Virus record (IMG/VR): IMGVR_UViG_3300027770_000025
Coordinates: 124,001-188,000 of that record
DNA length: 64,000 nucleotides
Source: a virus
Direction: 5' to 3' (one strand)
The notes under the pieces are model-generated. The model was not told the DNA's origin and ran no database searches. It saw only the letters and a list, made by a program, of their open reading frames with translations. The position numbers and the translations under genes were made by a program. How positions within the stretch are numbered: position 1 is the stretch's first letter; every line of letters begins with the position of its first letter. Shown here piece by piece: positions 33,741 through 41,252 of the stretch.

Positions 33741-34343
33741 TTATTCAACGATTACAGTGAATCCTATACTTTCTAATTCTTTATCTAATTTTTCAACGTC
33801 TACAATTACTGAGTTACGGTCGAAGTTTCTGTCAATTACCAAAGCATATAGGATAATCCCATTTTTATTAATAGCCAAAGCATCAAATTCTACATATCCC
33901 AATTTGCCTAATCCCTCTGGTGTTACGTCGATTGCTAATCTTTTTACTAGTCTTTCTTTATATTCAGTAACGATTCTTTTTGCTTCTTCCTTTTCATTTG
34001 CTGTAATACTAGCTTTACCTTTATCTCTAGCAGTAAAACATGATGGGTTTCCAGCTACTTCTTGTGCTTCCTTTAATACCACATATGTTTTTTTTCCGTT
34101 AGGTAAATCAACCAATTTGTTTGTACCGTCCGAGTTTTTTTCATATACGTTTTCTGCTCTCAGTACATAATCTAGAGTTGTGTCCAAATTTAATCCTGGA
34201 AATTGAATGTACATCTCATCAACCAATGCTTTCTGAAATAGGCTGACATCAAATCCTTTTGCTGTGTCTGCTGGCTGAGCTTTTACCTGTGCAGTAGTTA
34301 CCGATGCGATAACGATTGCTGCGATTGCGATTAACTTTTTCAT
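33741..34343 (-). CDS. secreted protein, unit 1
   Basis: 200 residues. A signal peptide (hydrophobic helix, cleavage likely after KA at 22) matches that of the protein at 35818 almost exactly. The mature part is unrecognised: mixed helices with a possible ferredoxin-like beta end (IVDVEKLDKELESIGFTVIV). It has its own early-type promoter at 34376..34407. Periplasmic, early, faces the late OmpA-like gene. Confidence 0.75.
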   Translation of the reverse strand: MKKLIAIAAIVIASVTTAQVKAQPADTAKGFDVSLFQKALVDEMYIQFPGLNLDTTLDYVLRAENVYEKNSDGTNKLVDLPNGKKTYVVLKEAQEVAGNPSCFTARDKGKASITANEKEEAKRIVTEYKERLVKRLAIDVTPEGLGKLGYVEFDALAINKNGIILYALVIDRNFDRNSVIVDVEKLDKELESIGFTVIVE

Positions 34344-34435
34344 AACTTTTTTTATTTTATATTTTAATTACAATACAAATATAAGACCCATTCACGGGAT
34401 AAAAAAATTTTTATGGGGATTTATTAATATTTTTT
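34276..34435. repeat. repeat copy 1: signal peptide plus promoter region
   Basis: This 160-nt stretch (minus-strand signal peptide, 5' leader and early promoter) recurs at 36194..36352 with few changes, though the mature parts of the two proteins differ strongly. Confidence 0.85.
34376..34407 (-). promoter_or_regulatory. early-type promoter, T7-ATCCCG-N11-TATATTTG
   Basis: T-tract/ATCCCG (34395..34407), 11 nt, TATATTTG (34376..34383) on the minus strand, upstream of the secreted protein at 34343. Confidence 0.8.
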
Positions 34436-34475
34436 AGCAGGCTAGATCTATTATACATCAAATTTGGAATAATTA

Positions 34476-34568
34476 GATAGATATATAGTAAAACTAATAA
34501 ATAACAAATAACATGACAAACAATAAACCAGTATTTGAGAGCTTTAATGAATTCATTAAGTTCATTTA
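34476..34568 (+). repeat. direct repeat copy 2 (late promoter plus leader)
   Basis: Second copy of the segment at 32272..32369, covering the late box and leader codons of the second OmpA-like gene. Confidence 0.85.
34480..34488 (+). promoter_or_regulatory. putative late promoter, GATATATAG
   Basis: Box 24 nt before the ATG at 34513; second copy of the duplicated promoter. Confidence 0.5.
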
Positions 34569-35751
34569 CAGCGATGCAATTTACGAATCGGTAAAAATCG
34601 AAAATCTTTCCGACTTGCAAAGAACCCTAGGAAGCTTGGGTATGGATAAAGTAGGAAAAAATGCACTGACCGAGATTGAAAGCTTAGCAGAGCAATCTGG
34701 GGCTATATTTTCTGCAGCGGATCTAAGCCAAATTGGGGTAGTCCTAGGAAAGTTAACAATCCCTGACGTAATCTCTATTACAGATGTAAATGTAGATGTA
34801 GAAAAATTCTACTACGACAATTTAATGGGCGGAGCGGTTAAAACACAAAAGGGTGATAAAGTAGGTCTTGCCCAATTCTTAACCCAAGCAAATAAGGAGA
34901 ATTTAAAACCTTTGAGTGGAAAGATCCCAAATATAAACCTAAAGAAGAAGAAGTTTGATTTAGACGAGAATGGAAAATTTGTACCAGGATCAGGTTTAAT
35001 TGGCCAATATTTACCGGTTCAGATAGAGGGTACACTAGATCTGAAGAAATGGAAATTTGATGACCCTGTTAAGAATTCTGTGATTGCTTTACCAGATTAT
35101 GATCCTTCGGGAACAAGTATTAGTTCCAGCGAACCAGTATCTAAGGAAACTCGAGCATATATGTACGGCGAAATACATGTTGCGTATGTGCTTTATCATC
35201 CAACCTTTGTAGGTAATAATGGTCAGCCATACACATCTAAAAAGGTGGAAACATACGTTCGTCCAGTACCTACAGTTACGGAGAAATTAAACCCTATCGT
35301 TGTTCAAGAAGAGCTTCCGCTTTTCGTAGTAAATACTGCAAATCTAACGGAAGAAGGAAAAATTGCAATCATGCAAGCACTATCAAACGTAACAACAGCT
35401 AAATCTATTTCAATCAGAGGCGGTGCTTCTCAAGAAGGAACTCCGGAAAGAAATAAGGAACTTTGTAAACTACGATCTGAAGCAGTGGCTGAATTTCTTA
35501 AACCTACTTTCCCTGATGCTGCTATCACTGCAGAAGCAGAAGGTGAGATACAACCTAAAACACCAGATACAGACGAGAAAACAAGAAAAACTTTCAGAAA
35601 GATAATTATGGACGTTGATGGTACAACATTGGTTAAACAGCCAGGAACAAAGGATGAAACTATTACAACAATTAACACCGTTAGCAAGAGAGCACAAAAG
35701 GTTACTATTGCAGCAACTATAATTACTATAACCGCTAAGTTTAATGAATAA
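34513..35751 (+). CDS. OmpA-like virion protein with capsid-targeting-like leader (copy 2)
   Basis: 412 residues. Leader KPVFESFNEFIKFIYSDA as in the first copy. An N-terminal domain, then an OmpA-like C-terminal part from about residue 275: FVVNTANLTEEGK, IRGGASQEG then TPERNKELCKLRSEAV, an arrangement typical of peptidoglycan-binding OmpA domains. A C-terminal extension follows. The two copies differ in length and most of the N-domain, so duplication is not recent except at the leader. Confidence 0.8.
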   Translation: MTNNKPVFESFNEFIKFIYSDAIYESVKIENLSDLQRTLGSLGMDKVGKNALTEIESLAEQSGAIFSAADLSQIGVVLGKLTIPDVISITDVNVDVEKFYYDNLMGGAVKTQKGDKVGLAQFLTQANKENLKPLSGKIPNINLKKKKFDLDENGKFVPGSGLIGQYLPVQIEGTLDLKKWKFDDPVKNSVIALPDYDPSGTSISSSEPVSKETRAYMYGEIHVAYVLYHPTFVGNNGQPYTSKKVETYVRPVPTVTEKLNPIVVQEELPLFVVNTANLTEEGKIAIMQALSNVTTAKSISIRGGASQEGTPERNKELCKLRSEAVAEFLKPTFPDAAITAEAEGEIQPKTPDTDEKTRKTFRKIIMDVDGTTLVKQPGTKDETITTINTVSKRAQKVTIAATIITITAKFNE

Positions 35752-35766
35752 GTATAATATCAAAAC

Positions 35767-35801
35767 AAAAAAAGATCAAAGTTAGCTTTGATCTTTTTTT
35801 T
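35767..35801. terminator. bidirectional intrinsic terminator
   Basis: Stem GATCAAAG / CTTTGATC with a TTAG loop and A/T tracts on both sides, between the convergent genes ending at 35751 and 35818. Confidence 0.85.
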
Positions 35802-35817
35802 GTGGTCTTTGATTTTA

Positions 35818-36261
35818 TTAATACCCGCTCATTTCTTTCTTAATGCTTTCCACTGTTGTTCTAACCTGATAATCCTGAATTAAGATGAAGTATTTAGCTC
35901 CTTCATTTTCGATAACGGTGAAGCTATATAGATCATAGTCATAATCTGAATTTACCTCGCTATTAATGTCTCTAACAAATTGATTGTATACTTTTTCGGC
36001 ATTATCCTTATACTCAAGCGGAAATTCAGCGGGGAATGCAACCACTTGGAATGCCAAAGGAATTTGTCCATTAAAGATTGGCTCCCCATCTTTAGTAATA
36101 CCTGATACCTGATATCTTTCAATCTTAGCGTACTCCGAATGCTGAGCTTTCATAAAGGTATCGATAGAGATACTAATACGTTCTGATGCTGGTTGAGCTT
36201 TTACCTGTGCAGTAGTTACCGATGCGATAACGATTGCTGCGATTGAGATTAACTTTTTCAT
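35818..36261 (-). CDS. secreted protein, unit 2
   Basis: 147 residues. Same signal peptide as the protein at 33741, different mature part: aromatic/acidic with KVYNQFVRDINSEV and LYSFTVIENEG. No family recognised. Early promoter at 36294..36325. Confidence 0.75.
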   Translation of the reverse strand: MKKLISIAAIVIASVTTAQVKAQPASERISISIDTFMKAQHSEYAKIERYQVSGITKDGEPIFNGQIPLAFQVVAFPAEFPLEYKDNAEKVYNQFVRDINSEVNSDYDYDLYSFTVIENEGAKYFILIQDYQVRTTVESIKKEMSGY

Positions 36262-36352
36262 AACTTTTTTTATTTTATATTTTAATTACAATACAAATAT
36301 AAGACCCATTCACGAGATAAAAAAATTTTTCTGGGTATTTATTAATATTTTT
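36194..36352. repeat. repeat copy 2: signal peptide plus promoter region
   Basis: Second copy of 34276..34435. It carries the early promoter at 36294..36325. Confidence 0.85.
36294..36325 (-). promoter_or_regulatory. early-type promoter, T7-ATCTCG-N11-TATATTTG
   Basis: T-tract/ATCTCG (36313..36325), 11 nt, TATATTTG (36294..36301), upstream of the secreted protein at 36261. Confidence 0.8.
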
Positions 36353-36366
36353 CAAAAGTAATGTTC

Positions 36367-36537
36367 TTACATCCTAGCAATTATATAGATCACTGTTCCT
36401 GCGATAGCAACTATCGCTGCAATAAAAGCTATGACTATTAATATACCACCTCCTTGTCGTTCTCTTTCATCCTCTTCCCAGCCTTCCCAATTCAAATTGG
36501 AATCTTTCGTATGATCTTCTATTTTTTTCTTTTTCAT
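36367..36537 (-). CDS. small membrane protein
   Basis: 56 residues: a basic N-terminus (MKKKKIEDHT), an acidic middle and one C-terminal helix (ILIVIAFIAAIVAIAGTVIYIIA). Not recognised as a family; short and AT-rich, but a clean start-to-stop frame in the operon direction. Confidence 0.6.
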   Translation of the reverse strand: MKKKKIEDHTKDSNLNWEGWEEDERERQGGGILIVIAFIAAIVAIAGTVIYIIARM

Positions 36538-36549
36538 AGTTATTAGTTA

Positions 36550-36945
36550 TTAATAGAAGTTTGACATAAGGTTTCGATAATCAGCGGGGGTGGAAACTCT
36601 GAATGTTGTGGTATCGACATTACAGATAGTTCCTGACTTGGTTGGTGCACCATATTTTTTTTCAGCCTGTTTAATAGCTTCCTCTTCATAGAAAGCCCAT
36701 TCGGAATTCCAACCACCCCCTTTAAAATTGAAGAGGTATTCTCTTCTATTATCTTTTAAGTCTTTAAGGTGCAGAAGTTCTTCTTCGGTCTCTTTGATGA
36801 TATCTTCTAAATCGTTTAGATGTGACTGTCCAAAGCTCATATGAATAGTTGGCTTAACCTCATCTATAATAAGTCTTAAACTATCTACCCTATTAAGAAG
36901 GTCTGTATAACGTTGTAGCATTTTATTTCTTTCCGCCTTTTTCAT
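36550..36945 (-). CDS. hypothetical protein
   Basis: 131 residues. A Lys/Glu-rich coiled-coil first half (RYTDLLNRVDSLRLIIDEV, ETEEELLHLKDLK) and a C-terminal part with Trp and Thr. No family recognised. Confidence 0.7.
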   Translation of the reverse strand: MKKAERNKMLQRYTDLLNRVDSLRLIIDEVKPTIHMSFGQSHLNDLEDIIKETEEELLHLKDLKDNRREYLFNFKGGGWNSEWAFYEEEAIKQAEKKYGAPTKSGTICNVDTTTFRVSTPADYRNLMSNFY

Positions 36946-36952
36946 TATTGAG

Positions 36953-37240
36953 TTATTTAATTATAGGTTGGAACCAAGCTTCTTTCTGTATGTAAGGTTT
37001 ACTAATAGACATTGAATCAAACGAGAAGGACATTACCTCTGATTCTATAATAGTAAACTCTATCCCTTCTAGTACGTATCTGTCTATCTTCTTATGTGCT
37101 CTACTTTCTTTATTAGAGAAATAAGGACCGAAATTACCCATAGTCCCGTATAGACCTGCTTTAATAAGTGCTTCTTTAGCACGGCGAAAGTCTGTCGGAT
37201 CTTCTGTTAGACCGTTTTGATAAATCTTTGGCTGTCTCAT
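36953..37240 (-). CDS. hypothetical protein
   Basis: 95 residues. No domain recognised. In the same minus-strand operon as the exonuclease upstream (27-nt gap). Confidence 0.65.
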   Translation of the reverse strand: MRQPKIYQNGLTEDPTDFRRAKEALIKAGLYGTMGNFGPYFSNKESRAHKKIDRYVLEGIEFTIIESEVMSFSFDSMSISKPYIQKEAWFQPIIK

Positions 37241-37267
37241 AGTGATTATTTAATTAACTAAAAATTT

Positions 37268-37945
37268 TTAATATTGGGTTCTCAGTAACTGTATAACGTC
37301 CCAAGCATCTTCTAAAGCATCGTGTGTAACTATACCTTCGATATTAGCCCTCTGTTTGCATTCATATAAAGAAGGGATTGCTTTATCATCAGTCCAATTT
37401 GTAAAGATCACTGATGGATCGATGATCCGCTGTCTGATCCTAATAACCTGCTGCCATCTGGGTAATCTCTCTAGGAAGTGCTTGTCGAACGAAGCAAAGT
37501 TTTTTCCTGCCACATTGATAGTAACAGGTTTCATCTTTGATGTTAACATTGGATAGCTTTTTCCGTTTTCCAATTTAACCATCTGGCTCTTAAATTTCTC
37601 CATATCAAATTCGACTACATCGTTATCATAAAGCCATCGATAGAATCCTTCTACAACCTGATCCTCCTGATAAAAGTGCATGCCGGTCATCTGAACTAGA
37701 TCGTTCTTTTCATCCTGATCTTTTGCTGTTTGATATTGCACAATAGCTTCAATAATCTTCTTGTTCATATTGAGAGCAAAAGGAGAACCTGTGATCTCGT
37801 TGTGCAGGATAGCTGCATGAAACTTAGGTATTTCTTCAAAACTAAGCTTCTTAGTTGTATCCTCTAGAATAGCACCGATTGAAAGAATCTGATAGCGATC
37901 CTTTTCTAATCCTGTCGTTTCGACATCGATTGAAATGTATATCAT
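37268..37945 (-). CDS. DEDDh 3'-5' exonuclease (DnaQ-like)
   Basis: 225 residues from the ATG at 37945 (the longer frame to 38035 reads through the promoter). ISIDVETTG gives the first Asp/Glu pair; THDALEDAWD the last His and Asp of a DEDDh site, about 180 residues on. It lies behind an early promoter and would proofread, degrade or process nucleic acid; replication proofreading or RNA trimming are both possible. Confidence 0.85.
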   Translation of the reverse strand: MIYISIDVETTGLEKDRYQILSIGAILEDTTKKLSFEEIPKFHAAILHNEITGSPFALNMNKKIIEAIVQYQTAKDQDEKNDLVQMTGMHFYQEDQVVEGFYRWLYDNDVVEFDMEKFKSQMVKLENGKSYPMLTSKMKPVTINVAGKNFASFDKHFLERLPRWQQVIRIRQRIIDPSVIFTNWTDDKAIPSLYECKQRANIEGIVTHDALEDAWDVIQLLRTQY

Positions 37946-37978
37946 ATTATTTATAGGGATTTTTAATATTATTTGTTC

Positions 37979-38010
37979 CAAATGTATTATAAACTCCCGA
38001 GGAAAAAAAA
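37979..38010 (-). promoter_or_regulatory. early-type promoter, T8-CCTCG-N11-TACATTTG
   Basis: T-tract/CCTCG (37998..38010), 11 nt, TACATTTG (37979..37986). It is divergent from the late box at 38022, so the divergent pair shows both classes side by side. Confidence 0.8.
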
Positions 38011-38021
38011 TAAAAGCGGGG

Positions 38022-38030
38022 GATATATAA
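38022..38030 (+). promoter_or_regulatory. putative late promoter, GATATATAA
   Basis: Box 16 nt before the ATG at 38047, start of the lysis block. Confidence 0.5.
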
Positions 38031-38046
38031 AACAAAATTAAAAAAT

Positions 38047-38649
38047 ATGGCTTATAAAAGAGAGCAAATCGAAAAAGCGGTAAAAGAAAAAGGATACGTT
38101 TGGTTTGAAGGAGCCAAAGATTTTGATGTTAATATTGTTGGTATTAGAAATAATGCTCCCGCGATAGCAGATAAGGTAACTAATGTATTTGATGATTACA
38201 TAACGCTATCTTTTAAAGAAGCTGGGGTATGGAAATTTTATGAGTGGAATATTACCACAGATCCTGGAACAAAAGCTGTTAAAGAGTTTCACAATCCAAA
38301 TGGGGTTGCAAGAGTAGTACCTGGGCAATATCGGGGAATGTGGGCCGTTGGTTTACATCAGGGTAAATACGAAGCTATGCGTCAGGTTAAACCAGTTAAG
38401 GTTTACCGTGACAAGAATAAGGATATGACTTTTAATGAAACTGTTATCCAAGAGGGTATTTTTGGAATCAATGGACATAGATCTAATCCAACTACTGAGT
38501 CCGCTTATGTAGAAAATTGGTCGGAAGGATGTCAAGTATTCAAGAGGGTAAAGGATTTTAATGAATTTATGGGACTTATTAATAAAGCAAAGGCGATCCA
38601 CGGTAATCAATTTACCTACACACTAATAGAGTCAAATGACTTAATATAA
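38047..38649 (+). CDS. YkuD-like (SxGC motif) cell-wall protein
   Basis: 200 residues. The C-terminal part has GINGHRSN and then WSEGCQVFKR (His144, Cys162), a His-x-x-Ser-x-Gly-Cys order like the YkuD L,D-transpeptidase active site, but it is not a clear family match. It is followed 15 nt on by the GH19 endolysin, which makes a cell-wall role attractive. Confidence 0.55.
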   Translation: MAYKREQIEKAVKEKGYVWFEGAKDFDVNIVGIRNNAPAIADKVTNVFDDYITLSFKEAGVWKFYEWNITTDPGTKAVKEFHNPNGVARVVPGQYRGMWAVGLHQGKYEAMRQVKPVKVYRDKNKDMTFNETVIQEGIFGINGHRSNPTTESAYVENWSEGCQVFKRVKDFNEFMGLINKAKAIHGNQFTYTLIESNDLI

Positions 38650-38664
38650 AAAAAACCAAAAAAT

Positions 38665-39486
38665 ATGTTATTAAAAAACGGGTCTAAAGGGGAAGACGTT
38701 AAAAAACTCCAAGCAAAATTAGGTGCTACCGCAGACGGAAATTTTGGTCCAGGTACGGAAGCAAAAGTAAAAGCGTGGCAATCAGCTAATGGATTAGTAG
38801 CAGACGGCGTTGTAGGAGATGGAACTTGGGCTAAGATGTTTGGCTCTGCTCCAGTAGCAGCAGCTCCAGCAGCTATTCCAGCTTCATCTTTTAAATTGGA
38901 AGCTCTGAGAGGTCACATTCCTGATGCAGTTATTGCGCAAATCCCAGATACAGCAGCTAAATTTGGTATTACGAATACCCTAAGACTAGCTCACTTCTTA
39001 GCTCAGTGCGGTCACGAATCTGGTGGATTCAAAGCAGTTAATGAAAATCTTAACTACTCAGCTGATGGTCTTAAAAAGATCTTCCCTAAATACTTCCCTG
39101 GAAATTTAAACGAGTCTTATGCAAGACAGCCGGAGAAAATTGCTAATAAGGTGTACTCATCTAGAATGGGCAACGGAGACGAAGCATCTGGTGATGGATA
39201 TCGATATAAAGGTGCGGGTTTTATCCAATTAACAGGCAAAAGCAACTATGCTGCTTTTGATAAATTTGTTGATGATGACATATTAGCAAATCCCAATTTA
39301 GTTGCAACCAAATATCCATTAGCCTCTGCAGCATTCTTTTTTAATTCAAATAAGCTTTGGTCTATATGTGATAAAGGAGCTGATGATGCTACAGTGACTG
39401 CGGTTACGAAGCGTGTAAACGGTGGCACAATCGGGCTAGCTGATAGAATTAAACACTTTAAGGAATACTATAATCTACTTAAATAA
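38665..39486 (+). CDS. endolysin: peptidoglycan-binding plus GH19 domain
   Basis: 273 residues. Residues 1-60 are PG_binding_1 (GEDVKKLQAKLG, DGNFGPGTEAKVKAWQ). After an Ala/Pro linker, residues about 85-273 are GH19 chitinase-type lysozyme: LAQCGHESGGF with Glu118 as the catalytic acid and YRYKGAGFIQLTGKSNYAAF downstream. It cuts the glycan strand of peptidoglycan at lysis. No signal peptide, so it would need the holin-like protein that follows. Confidence 0.9.
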   Translation: MLLKNGSKGEDVKKLQAKLGATADGNFGPGTEAKVKAWQSANGLVADGVVGDGTWAKMFGSAPVAAAPAAIPASSFKLEALRGHIPDAVIAQIPDTAAKFGITNTLRLAHFLAQCGHESGGFKAVNENLNYSADGLKKIFPKYFPGNLNESYARQPEKIANKVYSSRMGNGDEASGDGYRYKGAGFIQLTGKSNYAAFDKFVDDDILANPNLVATKYPLASAAFFFNSNKLWSICDKGADDATVTAVTKRVNGGTIGLADRIKHFKEYYNLLK

Positions 39487-39487
39487 G

Positions 39488-39496
39488 AATATATAA
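39488..39496 (+). promoter_or_regulatory. possible late promoter, AATATATAA
   Basis: Weaker late-like box 22 nt before the holin-like gene at 39519. Confidence 0.3.
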
Positions 39497-39518
39497 AGGG
39501 TAAAAATAAAAAAAATAT

Positions 39519-39860
39519 ATGAAAAACTTATTTTCTTCAATTAAAGAACACAGTAAAGGACTATGTTCCTGGGTAGCTGGCTTATTCAAAGATGAGTCTG
39601 GCCACCCATCATCCAAAAGATTTGTAGGCATAGTAGCTTCGCTTACTTTATGTATTACTATGTACCACAATAGCTATACTGCCGTGGACATTGCGCCAGC
39701 AGAATATCTTGTGAATGCTGTAGCACTTCTTGCATTTTCAACACTCGGACTTTCGTCTGTTGACAAATTTGTAAAGAGTAGAAAAGACATGCACATGGCT
39801 ACTAAAGCCAATGAAACCCCAGCAGAAACGACTGAAGAATCAACAGAAAACCCGTTATGA
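39519..39860 (+). CDS. holin-like membrane protein
   Basis: 113 residues with two predicted helices (FVGIVASLTLCITMY and YLVNAVALLAFSTLGL) separated by a short loop and a polar C-terminus. Size, topology and position next to the endolysin fit a class II-type holin. Overlaps the next gene by 4 nt (ATGA). Confidence 0.65.
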   Translation: MKNLFSSIKEHSKGLCSWVAGLFKDESGHPSSKRFVGIVASLTLCITMYHNSYTAVDIAPAEYLVNAVALLAFSTLGLSSVDKFVKSRKDMHMATKANETPAETTEESTENPL

Positions 39861-40162
39861 AAAAGTTTATTTTATTAGCAGCTTTTGCTTTAATCAGCAA
39901 TTTAGGAATCTCACAATGTTGTAAAGATTCTAAAAAAGTTAATCAACCTTGGGCATTAAGTACAAGTCTTGGCTATATCAACGTATCAAATACTACAATT
40001 GGACCAAGATACCAATCAAATGCATGGGGATCTCTTAACATTAGCTATAGTACAAATAGGTGGACTTTCGGTGCTTGGGCAGGAGCTAACTATTGGGTAA
40101 ATGGTAAACAGCCCGATCTTAGATTAGGAGTCACTACTACATACACAATAAAAAAATGGTAA
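39857..40162 (+). CDS. secreted small protein, possible outer-membrane barrel
   Basis: 101 residues. Signal peptide (about 1-19), then a beta-rich mature part with regularly spaced aromatics (ALSTSLGYINV, SYSTNRWTFGAWAGANYW, TTTYTIKKW), suggestive of a small beta barrel. Could be a spanin-like or outer-membrane lysis factor; not certain. Confidence 0.55.
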   Translation: MKKFILLAAFALISNLGISQCCKDSKKVNQPWALSTSLGYINVSNTTIGPRYQSNAWGSLNISYSTNRWTFGAWAGANYWVNGKQPDLRLGVTTTYTIKKW

Positions 40163-40167
40163 TATAA

Positions 40168-40524
40168 ATGAAAGATATAGGCATAACACTTAGTTTCTTA
40201 ATAAGTGGTCTTTTCGGTGCTATTCTAATGGTATCGAACAATGCACAGGGAAACTTAAAATCTGCTATGCTGTCAATCATCGGCGGAATGGCATCAGCTA
40301 ATTACCTAACCCCTGTTATGATCGAGATGCTGGGTCTTAAGGAAGCTAAATTACAGAATGGTTTAGCTTTTATTGTCGGATTTTTAGGGTTAAAATTAGT
40401 TGAGGTTCTTAGCAATAAATTTCTTAAGCAAGTTTCTCCTTCTGAGCAGGTTGTAAAAGAGCCAGTTAGAAGAAAGCCTGCGGCTAAGAAACCAGCAGTG
40501 AAGAAACCTGTGACAAAGAAATAG
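40168..40524 (+). CDS. membrane protein with Lys/Pro/Ala tail
   Basis: 118 residues. Two or three hydrophobic helices (about 7-22, 30-50, 65-80) and a C-terminal tail RKPAAKKPAVKKPVTKK like histone H1 tails. Could be a second holin/antiholin. The tail may bind DNA or a polyanion. Confidence 0.65.
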   Translation: MKDIGITLSFLISGLFGAILMVSNNAQGNLKSAMLSIIGGMASANYLTPVMIEMLGLKEAKLQNGLAFIVGFLGLKLVEVLSNKFLKQVSPSEQVVKEPVRRKPAAKKPAVKKPVTKK

Positions 40525-40547
40525 CATAAAAGAATTAAAATATTAAT

Positions 40548-41252
40548 ATGAAAGAAATAATCGAAAAGATAAAATCAAAACTTTGGTTTATTACTATTCC
40601 AGTAGCAGCTTTAGTTTTGTTTTCAATGTCAGCATTGAAAGATATAGAAGCTTCCCATCAAGAATTAGAAACGGGAAAGAAATTAAGTTATTATTTAAGA
40701 ACTTCTACAGATAGCTTAACTTATCTTGCAATAGCTTATACATCAACTAAAGATCCAAAATTTTTAGATCAATTTAACGGCCATCTAGAACGTAGAAAAT
40801 ATAAACAAATTGATATTGATCCTGAATTTCAAATCTATTACAACGAAGGTCTTAGTTTAAGTAATGAATTAGCAACTAAGATTGAAGCTCCTGCATTTGA
40901 AAAGATGGACGATCAAGCTTTTTTCTCAAAAGAATATATCGATTACAAAACGAGGATAATCGCATCTATTGAAAAACTGAGAGAAGAGACATATAAGAAA
41001 TCTAATAATAAACTAAGTAGAGCTCTTTTAGAAATTAACATCTATATCTATTCGCTAATTCTTATCATTCTAGCATTCATCATTCTTATTAGATTTGAAT
41101 CTAAAGAAGAAGTTCAAGTAAAGAGAGTTACGAAGCCTAAAGCTAAAGCTAAATTAACACCTGTTAAAAAGGCACCTGTTAAAAAGGCACCTGTTAAAAA
41201 GGCACCTGTTAAAAAGGCACCTGTTAAAAAATCAACAAAAAATAAAATATGA
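40548..41252 (+). CDS. two-TM protein with sensor-like external domain and KKAPV repeat tail
   Basis: 234 residues. N-terminal TM (about 12-29), an external helical domain of about 120 residues (resembling a four-helix sensor), a second TM near 168-185, then a KKAPV repeat tail. The tail repeats are encoded by a 15-bp tandem repeat at 41158..41232. No family assigned; next to the lysis block, so inhibition or signalling of lysis is a possibility. Confidence 0.6.
   Translation: MKEIIEKIKSKLWFITIPVAALVLFSMSALKDIEASHQELETGKKLSYYLRTSTDSLTYLAIAYTSTKDPKFLDQFNGHLERRKYKQIDIDPEFQIYYNEGLSLSNELATKIEAPAFEKMDDQAFFSKEYIDYKTRIIASIEKLREETYKKSNNKLSRALLEINIYIYSLILIILAFIILIRFESKEEVQVKRVTKPKAKAKLTPVKKAPVKKAPVKKAPVKKAPVKKSTKNKI
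41158..41232 (+). repeat. 15-bp tandem repeat encoding KKAPV
   Basis: Unit CACCTGTTAAAAAGG, about five copies. Coding low-complexity repeat. Confidence 0.9.

Noticed and set aside
41158-41232. Short repeats resembling a CRISPR array
   Set aside because: Units are 15 bp, head to tail with no spacers and in frame within a gene.
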